A stretch of 64,000 nt of DNA from Casuarina equisetifolia (Eukaryota > Streptophyta > Magnoliopsida > Fagales > Casuarinaceae): positions 22,967,884 to 23,031,883 of the forward strand of contig CM052356.1 of assembly GCA_028551475.1 (NCBI GenBank). The letters run 5' to 3'. The position numbers and the translations under genes were made by a program. Positions 48,103-61,500 of this stretch are shown here, one piece after another; positions within the stretch are counted from its first letter, which is position 1, and each line of letters opens with the position of its first letter. The notes beneath the pieces were generated by a model, which was not told where the DNA came from, did no database searches, and was given only the letters and a program-made list of their open reading frames with translations.

Positions 48103-51100
48103 TCTTGAATGCTAACGAGAATCAGGAACTTGGGTTTGAGGCCAGGGAGAGAGGTTGGGAAAATATACGAAGAGGGGTTGGGTTGTAAGAGTCAGTGCCA
48201 GAGCATGTGTGTGTCCGTGACTTGAGTGGGATCCGCGGGGTTTGTATAGAAGAAGAGAACGTGGGCGGTTGGAGTCTTGGAGAGCCGTCGTAGCCAAGGA
48301 AGGGCGTGGGGTTATGAGAAATTCGTGTTATAGTAAGCTATTAAATAGGCGCATTGAGTGTGTACGACGTGCCTCACGCGGCATTTCTTCATCGAGTTCT
48401 CCATGAAGGTGATTGAGGTTGATAAGTCAAGGCTTCCTAGTTGTCATTTGATCATATTATTGTTCTTTTTTATTTCGTCACAGCCACAAGCATCAAAATG
48501 ACGATGATGTCCTTGTAATTATGTACACACAGATAACATCAGCATTAATAAGGGAGAAAAATAGCAGTATACCTAACCTTTCAGCATACGAAAGAGGGAA
48601 ATTGATCGAAGGTGCTTAAGAATTGAAGATGACCCTATTAAACAGTTCTATTTTATGTTATTCGCAGATACTTATGCAGAAATTTTAGGACAAAGATGCT
48701 TTAAAGACCTACCTTTTTTTTGGTTGCAGTCCCATAATCTCTAATCAATTCTCCAACTTGTTAACAGGGAATGACATGGGGAGTCAGTTTCCGACGCCAA
48801 AGGCGAAGGGAGGAAGATATATGAAAAATTTATCAGAATAGCTTACAAGAAAACTTCTCTTTTTCGTTGGTAAATTGTTTCTTCCCTTATCATCTTCTTT
48901 GTTCCCTAAAAAACTAAAAGAAAGAGAGAAACCAATAGGAAGAGGAGGAAATGAGTAGAGGAAATAAATAGGAGTGCTTCGAGCAGTGAAGATGGAAATA
49001 ATCCATTTGGCAAAATTGTGCACAACTAATTGGGTAGTAAAATGGGTTGTTTCCAGACAAAACCAAGAAGACATATTGCTAAAAGTATTGTTTATATCTC
49101 GGTACAATAAACTATTCTCTTAACCCTCGGAAAGAAGGAAAATCTATATATCCTGAACACGTTGACTGTCATTAATTAAATCCCAATGCTTTCATGGATC
49201 CTTTTCACGCAGCTTAATTACCAATGAGCGCGCACACAGCTTCTTTTAGCAACTTGGACTCCACCACGAAGGTTCTTGTATGATGTTATGTATATCTTTG
49301 AAGGTTGATCAGAGGGTCACGGAAACTTCAGTGAAGAAGAAAAGCTATCGAACTTAGAGCCCTTTGAACATGATTTGTTATTGTGTTGGCTGTTTTATCT
49401 TTATTTTATTTTGAGAAAGTTTCGTGCTTGCCAAATGTCCATCTTGGTAAATTGCACCCAACGAAGTGTGAGAGGTCGGCATGAGCGGACTCGTACATTG
49501 CACATTCCTCATGGGGATCACCAAAAAGGCAGAGTGCCAAAATAGGGCTAACGTCGCGGGCGTGTTGCATGCACGTGCTTGGTGGGATACGTGGCGTTCT
49601 TCCTTCCTTCAATTTCGTAAATTTAGAAGAATAATGAACAGTTGGATTGGTGAATGAATGAATTGGATTCTTGATCCCGTAAGTGTTACGAATGACTTTC
49701 ACCATACGCCATTCTCGGGTTCTGGTTCTCGGCTTTTGGTTATCATGGTCAACGACTCCTGTGATTTCTCTGGCACCATTCTAAACCCTTGCGACTTGTC
49801 TGTGGAGCTTTTCCAAGAGTCCCTGATTTTGGGGTTTGGAATTGAAGCTATCCAGCGTAAAATGAGGGTGATAGTGAGACGGATACTTGCGCAGATAGTC
49901 CTGTAAGTTCAGCAAATAAACGAAGGATTGAGGAGTCAAAATAATGAAGTGGAAACAAGCGGTGCCTTGTAAACTCTCCAATCTTAAGGACAATGCCAGT
50001 TGGTATTTCCAAGGAAGAGCCTCAGCAGAATGATTGTTTTAAGATCAAACCTCCATTTTGTTCTACCGCAGCAATCGTCACAGAGCAATTTTTGCCTTCA
50101 ACAATCTATTAGCAAAGCAACAAATAGGTTTGTCGTTGTTAAAGAGATAAATTCAATTTCCTTTCTAAATATCAAAGTGGGTAAGGGAGAATGATTATAC
50201 TTCGTACATTCTCTTAATTGATTATGTTGCAAGGTCGATTCTCTAAAAAGTATGACTGATACCAATTTGACTAACTCTTAGATAATCTTTTTTATTCATA
50301 ATTGACTAACACCAAATTGAAATCATACAAGTCCAAAAAGTATGACACTTAGACTACATCTAACGGATTTTTTTTTATTTTTTTAATTTTTTGTAATTTT
50401 TGAATAATTTTGAACCCGTTTCATGAAATCAGTCTAGTTAATAGTTACAATCGTAGACCGATCCAAAACAGAATATTTGCTATTATTTTGGTGCAACATT
50501 TGAGTTAAAAGCTTTCACTTTATAATATAATATTTGCTAGTACTTCTTTTTTAATAGAACTTGAGACGTAATGACCAACTTATATGTAGACACTCTAACA
50601 TTATACCATAAAAAGAAAGTTTTACCCCAGCAGCAACTCGAAATTAAAACGAAGTTAGTGTTACGATTTCTAATTTGAGTTGCCACCTCCTGGATCAAAT
50701 TTGTTGCAATCAGCAGAATATCTGATGGAAGAGAAATATTCGATTCACGTGGAAGTTTCATGTCACTTTCAGGAAATATGAGAGATACAAGATCAACAGC
50801 TTATACGCATCAACTTCTTCCTGTTCGTCAAGTAGAATGGGCATTCTCCTTACAAACAATATGTTCAACGTGAGCAAATTAGAAGCGTTGCTGCGTGGAA
50901 AAGCTCAAGCGCACCATGTTGGATTTGGTAAAGTACTTCTTCTTTATGATGGGGAATCCAAACAAAGGGTGACGTTCAAGGAGAAGCAAACATTTAAGAG
51001 CCTCAGGCTTTGAATTTGTCATTGTAGATGATTTTGGATTACAGAACGTGGGAGAAGTCGGGGATAATCAGTTACAAAGTCTACGGTTCAATACCTGTGT

Positions 51101-52520
51101 GTGCCTAACTTGTTACGCTGCAGCTAAGGATTTCCCACTTTGGGATTATGTAGAAGTACTTACCGTTACGTTGATTTCCTTCCTTACCAAGGAAGAACAT
51201 GTTTATTTTCAAAAGCTGCAGGCAATAGCCCACAGAGTGTAGCAACAATCAGTTCGCTTCTCTCGTTCCCTTGTTCTCCTCTGTTTCTCACACTCTGTAA
51301 CAAAGCAAGCCAGAATTGATCCCCCGGCGTTAGCCGCCACTATAAGCAATGACCCAATCAGCTTGTACCCCCTGAAGCACCCGTCATGCTCCACCGCAAG
51401 CTTGAGGCCTCGGACAGTGGGAGCAGCAATAGCAGTTGCAACAACAACGACGCCAACTATTTAACTAAGAGCTTAGACCTATTAAGATAGCGAACTCAAT
51501 TACATTCAAGAGAGGGCAATTGAATTAGAGATTTTTGTCCTTCCTTTAGAATATTAATATTACCTTTTAGGAGGGCAACAACTCACCCTTAATCATGCAC
51601 CAAGTCAATTAAAAGTGCAATCAAGGAGATTAACCCAAGATACTTGGTTTACAAGATTTTGAACATATTATCTTTACCAACTCAATTCAACTGTACCCCT
51701 TGGGCAATATCAGTATTATTTTTATATGACAAGAAATGCACGGTGGTTTTTCATACTGTTTTGGCGTATTGCATAGTGCCTGATGAGTTTTTTTTTTTTT
51801 TTCCCTGTTTTGGTGTAGTGGGAAGGAGTTTTGGTGTCCAATTCTATGATTTTCAAAGTTTCAAGGAGCTATTTCCTTAAAAATATAAAATAAAAAGAGA
51901 GAAAATATTATTTGGGACTCTTGCAAGTTTTGAATGATTAAGCTAAAATAGGTCATGACTTAGACATCGAATCTTTTTCCAACTAAAGAAGTATGACACC
52001 TAAGTTTATGAGATCAAACAAAGAAAGATTATTTGAATCTCTAACGATAAATATCTCCATTACTATAATCGAACATCAATTATTTTTCATTGAATATCCA
52101 TAAAACAAAGGGGATTTTGCACCCTATTATGGTGGTGGAAGGTCACTACAAACACATCTATACAACACCAGTCCATCTGAATGCTGCTTACAATACTTTT
52201 CCTACTTGCCTTTTCCTACATTGGATGCACCACGAATGGTGTTCGTCGAAAAGTTTGAAGAATTCTACGTCACTTCAAAAGCACATGTAGGTTATTCGTA
52301 CCTTCTGCTTCTTTTTTGGTTTATGCTAATCTAACTTTGTGCATGTAGCCATCAAGCAAGAACAAGTTTCGAATATTGAACGAAAAATTTCACTCTTTAG
52401 CTTTTAGAATCAATCAGTTATTTTGCTTTCTTATTTTTTGATAGATTTCATAGAATCGTAAGTGTGATTGCTCTATCATTTTTCCGTAAGATGACAAAGG
52501 CAAACTTTTAATCCACATTT
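48103..52520. other. Intergenic region, no gene recognised
   Basis: The first kilobase or so should hold the Dof promoter. Frames at 48784-49107, 49406-49906, 51048-51242 and 51209-51462 are open but match nothing known; the last is listed separately. An AT-rich tract covers about 50220-50600. Confidence 0.45.
51209..51462 (-). other. Unrecognised GC-richer open frame, possible exon
   Basis: Minus-strand frame open for about 84 codons. The part GLKLAVEHDGCFRGYKLIGS is followed by a hydrophobic stretch (LLIVAANAGGSILACFV) and a basic tail (RRTREREKRT). Base composition is clearly higher in G+C than the surroundings. No partner exon was found, and the only ATG is internal. It could be a transposed or decayed gene fragment. 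Confidence 0.25.
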
Positions 52521-53640
52521 TGTTGAGTTGTATAGTTGTACATTGTGTTTCTTCATTATTGGGCCTAACAATTCTTTAATCCTAGGTTCTTTTGGTGTAT
52601 TGGTTTCGTAAAAAAAAAAAAAAAAAAATTCAAATGACACATTATTGTGATTCTAATTGGACCATGTATTCTATGTTGTAGAGATTCCTCATAGGCTTTT
52701 GTATTAAGCTTGGAGGCTCTTTGATTTCTTAGATGACAAGTAGCAAGTTACCATTTCTTACTCTTCCTCCAAAGCTGAATACAGAGTGATGAAAATAATA
52801 TTTGTAAAATTATTTAGTTGCATAGTCTACTTGGAGATTTGTGGTTGGCCATTCCATGACCCATTTTATTGTTTTGCGACATTAAAGTAGCTAATCACAT
52901 TGTTATCAATCATATCTTTCTTAAGTTCCTACCAAGTTCATGTAAGAATGTTTTCATGAATGATCAGCTTAGTCAATGGAATTATAGGCCTCTATAAGGT
53001 TACACTTAGGAAATTCTCTGTATTTCTAGTTTTTCAATGTATGTGCACTCAAGCTAAGAACCAAATATGTTAAAATCAATTATCATTTTATTAAATAAAA
53101 ATAACAACATGGATTGATTCAGACCAATCACACCCGAACTCACGAGTAGCCTGCCAACCTGTTGATAAAAGCCCTTCTAAGCTAGCCACATAATTATCTT
53201 CTCTCTAAGTTTGACATATTTAACTTATATAAATCATCAGAAGGGGGTGTTGAGTTGTATGGTTGTACATTGGCCTTTCTCCTTATTCGGACTGACACAT
53301 TGTGAGGCCCACATTCTTCATCCAGCCCAATTGCCTTGACTTCTCACTTGCCTACCGTTTTTTCTTTTTTTGGCATATTAAAGTTTGCTCTACCTGTAAA
53401 GACTGTATAAATTAGATTAATAAAAATAGAATCAATGTTTCTCTTGGTTGTTTGAATTGTGGGCGAGTTGGTTTCTTTTGATTTCTTTCACATCGTGAAA
53501 AAGGCAATATGACAATAGGCATGTGTGTGTATATATGGATGGTTCAAATTGAGTAGTCTCGTCCTCGCCGAATTAGTTCTACGCAAAAAGCTAGGAGAAC
53601 ATCAAATAACAAAAAAAAATATATCATGTTCTTCTCGTTA
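52521..53640 (+). mobile_element. Copia remnant of unit A (LTR, RNase H piece, LTR)
   Basis: Starts with an LTR-like TGTTGAGTTGTATAGTTGTAC at 52521. Broken plus-strand copia RNase H similarity follows at about 52650-53000 (the FLIGFCIKLGGSLIS and SSKAEYR-like positions can be followed). A second LTR start, TGTTGAGTTGTATGGTTGTAC, lies at 53248 after a G-rich PPT (AAGGGGG). The stretch is paralogous to 55550-56500. Confidence 0.65.
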
Positions 53641-54357
53641 TTGTAAAACTACTCACAAGGACTCTTGTGAGATCTTAATTTAGCATGTGGGACGGGTTTG
53701 CGCCTGACAGTACATTTTTCCTCTTATTTCTCACTTCAAACGGTCCACGTTGCTTCCCTAATGGTCTTAACAAAGAAGAGAATACATGCCCTTTTACAAG
53801 TGGCAGAAAAGAGAAAACAATACCATCATGAGAGAGGACATAAACGCAGGTTCTAACGACGAAGTTCCCCCGAGTCCAAACAAGCTCCTGATAGGAAAGT
53901 CCATCCACCATCTCTGATTTAAATAAAAATTGGAGGGTGACGGACGGTTTGACCAAATCAAAAAATTTAGTATGCTCATTAAATGAACGCCGGGGGAATA
54001 ACGATGCTGTGACGTTTAGGAAAATGACTCCGTCTGAAACAAGGAAGGACCATACGACTCCAATCCATTTTGAAATCGAAAATCAGCAGAGGAAAAGGTC
54101 TACCCAGAAACAAAGATAGATGACTTTCTTGAGCGGCCAAACACGAACTGTTGAAATTTTGCGTGGTGGGGCAATCATTCACAAATTTTCAATGCAATAG
54201 GAGTGAACGCTAGACGTGCAGACATGTAATGTGGATGAACTTGAACGGCGTCCAGAAGATTGGACATTTTCCACGATCCACAACCCAAATCATGTATTGA
54301 AAAAAAAGTTGATTTTTGAAAGAAACAAGTTCCCCCAGCAGAGACCTTATCCTCCAT

Positions 54358-54365
54358 TATAAATA
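54358..54365 (+). promoter_or_regulatory. TATA box of peptide gene copy A
   Basis: TATAAATA about 91 bases upstream of the copy A ATG, in sequence conserved with copy B. Confidence 0.6.
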
Positions 54366-54455
54366 TGGCTTCAGAGCCCAAGGCTAGACATTGTGAGCTT
54401 TTCTCTTCAGATTTTTTTTCTCTAAGCAATAATTATTTTCTTTCTCCCATCTAGT

Positions 54456-54662
54456 ATGGCAAGAGTGGGTGCTGCTAAGGTCACAAAGTTTGTGGTTGTG
54501 GCTGTTCTTGTTGCGATCTTTCTGCTCATGTCCACTGAGGTGGCTACTGCTTCGCTTGATGGAGCAGCTCAAGAACGTAATCTTTGTCCATCCTTGATAC
54601 GAGGCTCCTCATATAAATACTTTTCTGCTTTAACCTTTTTTTTTGCTGCTTTTGGGCCTTAG
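54456..54662 (+). pseudogene. Secreted-peptide gene copy A, exon 1 only
   Basis: The first 40 codons match copy B closely: MARVGAAKVTKF, a strong hydrophobic signal peptide VVVAVLVAIFLLMSTEVATA, then SLDGAAQE. At the point where copy B may splice (GGACCAG then GTCAAG), copy A reads GGAGCAG then CTCAAG, so that donor is lost. A GT eight bases on (GAAC then GTAATC) might replace it. No exon 2 with the Gly-Tyr-Asn repeat was found before the copia remnant starting near 54665. Reading through gives an unrelated tail and a stop at 54662. Promoter sequence and TATA box are conserved, so a transcript is possible. Judged a 3'-truncated duplicate. Confidence 0.65.
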
Positions 54663-54664
54663 AT

Positions 54665-56260
54665 TTTCAGATTACATATGAAAGACTCGGGCCTAGCCAA
54701 GTTCTTCTTGGGATTAAGATTGCACAATCTAAGGTTAGGATAAGTTTGAGCCAATTTAAGTATGCATTGGAACTAATTTCAAAGGTTAGGCTTTCTAGAA
54801 CCAAAGCCTAAAATACTCACATGGATTAGAATGTCAAAATTGTAAGGATTTAATTGATTTCCCATGAGATCGAAACCCAGGATTTGTGTAATCAAATCTA
54901 AAACACCAAATAAACATAATTAGATGAAAAACAAATAAAACATATTATTCTTCTTATCCTTATAAAGATCCACAAATTTGGAAATCAATCTTCAAGTTAG
55001 ATGCATATCTTTTATTTTTATTCTAAAGGCACTAACTTGACAAGAGAAGCTAAGGGATTGTGGCTTTGTAAGAATGAGGCCTTTCATAACCCTAATGCTT
55101 TGAATAGTATACTTAAATACTATGAGTTAGAGGGTATGACTTAACCCTAACCTTATCTGTTACTCAAATAGGCTTATTCATTACAACCCCATTTGGCTAA
55201 TCATAGCCCACAGTAGCCAATCCATATTTCAAATCCATGTCTCATTTTATTAGACCAAACTTTAATATGGCTCACCTTTTTTAGTAAACCTAATGAAATT
55301 AGGCTAACAAAGATTACTTCTGTGAGTGTGCTTATTCCAATTCGTGATTCTTTGTTGGTTGATCCTACTTCCTATCAAAGACTTCTAGGACAACCTATTT
55401 ATCTTACTCATATCAAGCCAAACATTTATTATCTTTTTGAGGTACTCAATTAGTTCATGCATCTTTAAGTATTCTTACATAGATCTTGCTCTTAAAAAAG
55501 TGATGTATCTAAAAAGATTTCCAAGGCTAGGCCTTTCCATGTCATCTAAAAAAAAAATTCAAATTATAGGTTATAGTGATTCTAATTAGGCCATATCCTA
55601 TGCTGCTTTTGTAATAAGTTTACAAACTCTTTGATTTCTTAGAGAACCAAGAAGCAAGCTATTTTCTCTCACTCTTACTTCAAAACTAAATATTGAATGA
55701 TGACGACGATTATTTGTAAGATTGTTTAGATACATGGTTTACTTGGAGATTTGTGGGTGGCCATTGCACAACTCATTCCATTTTTCTGCAACAATAAAGC
55801 AGCCAATCACATTGCTAACAATCTTGTCTTTTATGGGTTGACCAAGTATATGATCAAGCATATTGAGATCACTTGTCATTTCATTAGATAAAACTAGAGG
55901 TGTGGATTGATTCAAACCCATTACATCCAAACTCATGAGAAGCTTGCCCATTTGTTGATAAAAGCCCCTCCTAGTACGCCACATAATTATTTTCTCCCAA
56001 AATTGGCATATTTAATTTATACAAATCACCACATGAGAGAGAAGTGTTAAGTTGTATGGTTGTAGTTTGGGTTTCCTGCTTACTCAACCTGACACAATGT
56101 TAGGCCCACATTCTTTACCAAGTCCAATGGCATTGACTTCTTCTTAATGTCCTATAGTTTTTTCTTTTTCTTTTTATTAGAGTTTGGTTTTCTAGTGAAG
56201 TTTTTGTTTTTTAAATGAAAAAAAATACAATCAATGTTTCTCGTGGTCGTTTGAATCTTG
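54665..56260 (+). mobile_element. Copia pol remnant plus LTR of unit B
   Basis: Plus-strand copia similarity in broken frames. Reverse transcriptase end lies at about 54665-54800 (MKDSGLAKFFLGL, SLSQFKYALELI). The linker is at about 55360-55450 (DPTSYQRLLGQPIYLTHIKP). RNase H is at about 55580-55990. An LTR starts TGTTAAGTTGTATGGTTGTAG at 56045 after the purine stretch GAGAGAGAAG. From about 55550 onward it is paralogous to the unit A remnant. The element has many stops and cannot be active. Confidence 0.75.
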
Positions 56261-56651
56261 AAGGAGTTTCTTTTTTTAATTTCTTTCATATTGTGTAAGA
56301 AAGGAAATGTGACAATGGGCATTCCGTGTATATATATGGCTCAAATTAAGTAGTCTCATCCTAGCCGAATTCTTTCTATGCAAAAAGCTAGAAGAACATT
56401 GAATAACCAAAAAAAGAAAGAAAACAGAGAAAAAATAAGAGTGACACAGTATAATGTTCTTCTCGTTCTTGTCAAACTGCTCGCATGGACTACTGTGAAA
56501 TCTTAATTTAGCCACCGGGCCAGGTTTTTGGTTTGGCGGTATATGTTGTTTCCACTTGTTTCTCACTTCAAATGTGCCCGTTTCCTCCCTAATGGTTTGA
56601 ACGAAAAAGAGTGCACAGCCCTTTCACACGTGACAGCAAAGAGAAAACAAC

Positions 56652-56905
56652 TGTCAATGAATCTGAAGCCTATCAAATATGTAGTCGTTACTGACATTGA
56701 GATTCTAGTATATCCTTTATATTCTGCATAATATTCCTCTGTAATCATTGTAATTACTTGGATTCCTTATTTAGATTATGTTTGGAGCCTATAAATATAG
56801 GCATATCATTGTACAGTTCCTTACAGCTTAATATAGATTCATTCCCACAAACTGTCTAACTTTCCTATTATTTCACTTTCTTACATATGCCTTCGTTAGA
56901 GAGGA
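56652..56905. mobile_element. Insertion absent from unit A, solo-LTR-like
   Basis: Relative to unit A (around 53820), unit B carries about 240 extra bases. They include TGTAGTCGTTACTGACA near the left end and a TATA-like CCTATAAATATAGG. A right end CTTTCTTACA follows, all typical of a short copia LTR. ATATG occurs at both edges, but the TG/CA ends do not fit that duplication cleanly, so the exact limits are uncertain. Confidence 0.5.
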
Positions 56906-57035
56906 AATAAACGCAGGTTCTAATGATCTAGTTCCGCCGAGTCAAAACAAGCTCCTGATAGGAAAGTCCGTCCACCATCTCTTATTCAAATAAAAATTGG
57001 AGGATGACGGGCGGTTTGACCAAATAAAAATGTTA

Positions 57036-57040
57036 GTATG
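57036..57040 (+). repeat. Target-site duplication, left copy (GTATG)
   Basis: GTATG directly before the TG of the 5' LTR; matched by 62518-62522. Confidence 0.95.
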
Positions 57041-57719
57041 TGTTGGGTTAGTCCAGCCTATATTCATAACTTATTATTGGGTCCTATTAGGGTAATGTAA
57101 CTCTAAGGTTTAAAAAGAAAAATATAGGATTTTTTCTTAAAGTGAGTGGCCGTCAAAAAGAAAAGAGAGAGAAAAAAAGAAAAGAGCAGAATTTTCACAC
57201 GAATTAGAATCCATGTGTAGTAGTTGATCAAACATTTGATCAAAGTCGATCTGTGGTCCAATTGAGCTGATTTTTTGTCAGCATGGTCGAAATTGGGTGT
57301 TCTTCATTGTGAACGGTTGGATCGTCATTTGAACTCTTTAAATCAATAGATCTTGGTCAAAAATCTAAGTGATATTTCTCAACTTTTCTTGGTTAAGTTG
57401 TTATTTATAATTTGTTCTTCACTATTAATTGGTGATTCTATTGTTTTTGAATTAATAAATCTTTGTCATGTTGCTACTATCAAGGACTTGATTGGGTTGT
57501 AAATCTAAAGAATTATATAGTGAAGATTTGGGTGGACTTCGTGATCAATCCCGTGATTTTTATCCTTCATATTGGAGGAGTTTTTCACATAGAAATTTTT
57601 TTTGTGTTGATTATGATATTTGTATATTTTACTTATGATTTGAATACACTGTTGGCATTTTAGTATATCCTCACAGGTTCAATTAAAGTAAAAAACTTTA
57701 TATATCGTTTTTCCCATTA
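57041..57719 (+). repeat. 5' LTR
   Basis: 679 bp, starts TGTTGGGTTAGTCC and ends TTTTTCCCATTA; the terminal CA appears changed to TA. Pairs with 61840-62517. Confidence 0.93.
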
Positions 57720-57774
57720 GAGTGGTATCATAGCTTAGGTTGTGGTTGTTTTATTTTTTGGATTTGATTGAACG

Positions 57775-58508
57775 ATGAAACTAAGCATTAACAGGATGAT
57801 TAGTTTGAATAGAAGAAATTATCATATTTGGAAAGGTAAGATGGAAGATTTGCTTTATGTGAAGCATTGACACTTACTAGTGTTTAGTGTAACAAGACTA
57901 GACAACATGAGTGAGCCCGATTGGACTCTTGAGTATAAAATTATATATGGATTCATTCGATAATTTGTAGATGAGAATGTTTTGAATCACATTAGTAAAG
58001 AAACACATGCTCAAACTCTATGAAACAAACTTGAATCCTTATATGCTCGAAAGATGGGAAATAATAAGATGTATTTAATGAAACAACTTATTAGCTTAAA
58101 ATACAAAGATGACAATTTATATATGATCACTTGAATGGGTTTTAAGAAATGTTAGATCAACTTTTAAGCATGAATATGAAATTTGAAGATGAAGTACAAA
58201 GACTTTGGTTACTTGGTACTTTACTAGAATCTTGGGAAACATTTCATATGTCAATGAGTAATTCTGCTCTCGATGGTATTGTCACTATGGATTTTACGAA
58301 GACTAGTATTTTGAATAAAGAGATGAGAAGAAAGAGTTAGGGTTTTTTTGTCTCATGTTGAAGCTTTATTGTTGAAAATAAGGGGAGAAGTTATAGTAGA
58401 GGTCCAAGAGGCAATAACAAAAATCAAAGTAAGTCTAGATCATGGCATAAAAATGTAGAATGCCATCATTGTGGCAAGATGGGTCACTTCAAGAAAAATT
58501 GCTTCTAG
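57775..58508 (+). pseudogene. copia gag pseudogene
   Basis: Starts at an ATG 41 bases after the PBS. Gag similarity: NYHIWKGKMEDLLYVK, then a stop, EPDWTLEYK, and KLESLYARKMGNNKMYLMKQL. A CCHC zinc knuckle lies at 58461-58502 with the correct C-x2-C-x4-H-x4-C order (CHHCGKMGHFKKNC). Several in-frame stops and at least one frameshift near 58120. Confidence 0.88.
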
Positions 58509-61500
58509 TTGAAAAATAAAAAAAGAATGGTAAAAGTAGAAATAAAAAGAAAGAAAGTTAATGAAAGCGATGAGAAGAAGGATAATAATGATAATAATCA
58601 AGTTGCAGCAGCTACTAATGAACTTGTTATTGTATGCTATGATGATAATGTGAATTTTGCAAGTAATGAGACAAGTTGGATAATTGATAGTGGTGCTTCT
58701 CTTCATATTACTTCCAAGAGGGAGTTCTTTACTTATACTTTTGAAACTTTGGTACATTGAAGATGGGTAATGATTATTTGGCTAAAGTTGTAGGTATGAG
58801 AGTGTATGCTTGGAGACTTGTAATGGATCCAAGTTGGTTCTCAAGAATGTTAGACATGTACCAAAAATTCGCTTGAATTTGATTTCTACCGAATAACTTG
58901 ATGATGAAGGTTTTTGCAATATCTTCAATAATGGACAATGGAAACTTATTAAGGGTTCATTAGCTATGGTTAGAGGCAAGAAAGAGTCTTCTTTGTATTT
59001 GTATTAGGCCAAGATTTTCAAGAACATTTGTAATATAGTGGAATATGGGAATGTAAGTGCTTTATGGCATAAAAGATTAAGTCACATGAGTGAGAAGGGA
59101 ATGAATGTGTTGGCAAAGTAGAACTTGCTATTTGAGATTAAGAGTACAAAACTTGAGAAGTGTGCATATTGTTTAGCTGAAAAACAGAAAAGAGTTTCAT
59201 TCTATAGTCACCCTCATTCAAGAAAATTAAATTTCTTAGAGTTAGCACACTCGGATGTTTGTGGCCTAATTAACCCGAGGATGCTTGGTGAAGCATCCTA
59301 CTTTATGACCTTTATTGATGATTACTCAAGAAATGATTGGGTTTATGTTTTGATATCAAAAGATCAAGTGCTAGATGTGTTCAAGCAATTTCAAGTTTTA
59401 ATAGAGAAGCAAATTGGAAAGAAGTTGAAATGCATTTAACCAGACAATAGTGGTGAGTACATTGGACCATTTGATAAGTATTGTAGGCAACATGGTATTT
59501 AACATTAGAAGACACCTCCAAAAACACCTCAGTTGAATGGTATAGTGAAAAAAATAAATAAGACACTAGTTGAAAAAGTTAGATGTAAGATTTCAAATTT
59601 TAACCTACTAAAGACATTTTGGGGTGAAACATTACTTATAGCAGCTTATGTTATCAATTTATCTTTGACTGTTGCTTTAAATGGTGATGTGCCAGATAGA
59701 GTTTGGTTTGACAAGGATGTTTTCTATAACTATCTAAGAGTATTTGATTGCAAAGCATTTATTCATATTCCAAAGGATGAGAGGTCTAAGTTAAATGTCA
59801 AGACACAATAATGTATATTTCTTAGTTATGGTTCTGATGATTTTGACTATAGATGTTATGATCCAGCTGTGAAGAAAATTGTAAGGAGTTATGATGTTGT
59901 ATTTTTTTATAATCAAAATATGACAGATATTGGCAAAAGTGAGAATAATATGTCATAAGGCTCTAAGATTAGTATTGATATTGATCTAATTCCTTTAAAT
60001 GATTTACAAAGATAATTGCTAAAATAAGTTGAAAGTGATATTCAACATGATGTTCAGGATTAGGTTCAAAATTATCAATAGGGTACAGATAATAATGATA
60101 TTCATACATATAATGTTGTTAATGTTTAACAAAATCTATTTTTAGTTTCACCATTAAGGAGGTCTACTAGAGATCGTCATCCATCCTCTATATACTCTAT
60201 TGAGGAGTATGCATTGTTAACTGATGCAGGTGAGCCTGAAAGCCTTAAAGAAGCAGTAGAGGATGTGAATAAGAAAAAATGGGTTGATGCGAAGCAAGAT
60301 GAGTTAAAATCTTTGCATGATAATCAAATATTTGAGTTAGTGATATTACCTAAGGGTAAAAAAACTTTAAAGAATCACTGGATTTAGAGAGTGAAGCATG
60401 ATAAAAATTCTTCACAACCTTGATACAAAAGCAAACTAGTTGTTAAAGGTTTTAGTTAGAAAAAAAAGAATTGATTGTGATGAGATTTTCTCACATGTTG
60501 TGAAAATGTCCTCAATTTGAGTGGTTTTAGGATTAGCTGTCAATTTTGATCTTAAAATTGAGCAAATGGATGTAAAGATTGCTTTCCTTCATGGTGACCT
60601 AAATGAAAAAATTTATATGGAGCAGCTAAAAGGTTTTATAGAAAAAGGTAAAGAGAACTATGTTTGTAAGCTAAAGAAAAGTTTATATAGCTTAAAATAG
60701 GCACTAAGACAATGGTATTGAAAATTTAAGTCTTTTATAAAGGAGTAAGCCTAAAAGAAGATAAATACTAATCATTATGTATTTATGCAGAAGTTCTTAG
60801 ATGATGATTTTATCATTCTACTACTTTATGTAGATGACATGCTTATAGTTGGTAAGAATGCTACAAGAATTGAAAAGTTGAAGCAAGAGTTAAGTAAGTC
60901 ATTTTCAATGAAAGACTTAGGTTCAGTGAAGCAAATTCTTGGTATGAGAGTCAGTCGTGATAGAAAAGCCAAGAAGTTATGGTTGTCTTAAGAGGAATAT
61001 ATTAAGAAAGTGCTTCAAAGGTTTTGTATGGATAAAGCTATAGTGCTGAGCATGCCTCTCGCTACACACTTTAAGCTTAGTAAGAAAGAATGTCCTGTAA
61101 ATGAGGAAAATAGAAAAGACATGGAAAAAGTTCCTTATGCTTCAACTGTTAGTTGTTTAATGTATGTAATGATTTGTACAAGGCCAGATATAGCTCATGC
61201 AGTTGGAGTAGTTAACAAATTCACTTCCAATAATAGAAAAGAACATTGGAATGCAGTGAAGTAAACCTTAAGGTATCTTCAAGGCACTTCTAGTTTGAAA
61301 CTTTCATTTGTGAGTGATAAGCCTATTCTTGTGGGATATACAGATTTTGACATGATAGGAAATATTGATAATAGAAGATCTAGTTTAGGTTACTTGATTA
61401 AGTTTTTAAGGGGAGTTGTGACATGACAATCAAGATTACAAAAATGTATTACTTTATCTACAATGGAAGCATAATTTATTATAGTAATGGAAGAATATAA

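Noticed and set aside
47589-48188. Extra frames over the Dof gene on both strands
   Set aside because: Shadow frames of a GC-richer single-exon gene.
54456-54662. Copy A as an intact 68-residue peptide gene
   Set aside because: The last 28 codons are read-through of intron-like sequence. They do not match the repeat exon of copy B, although part aligns weakly with the equivalent stretch of copy B.
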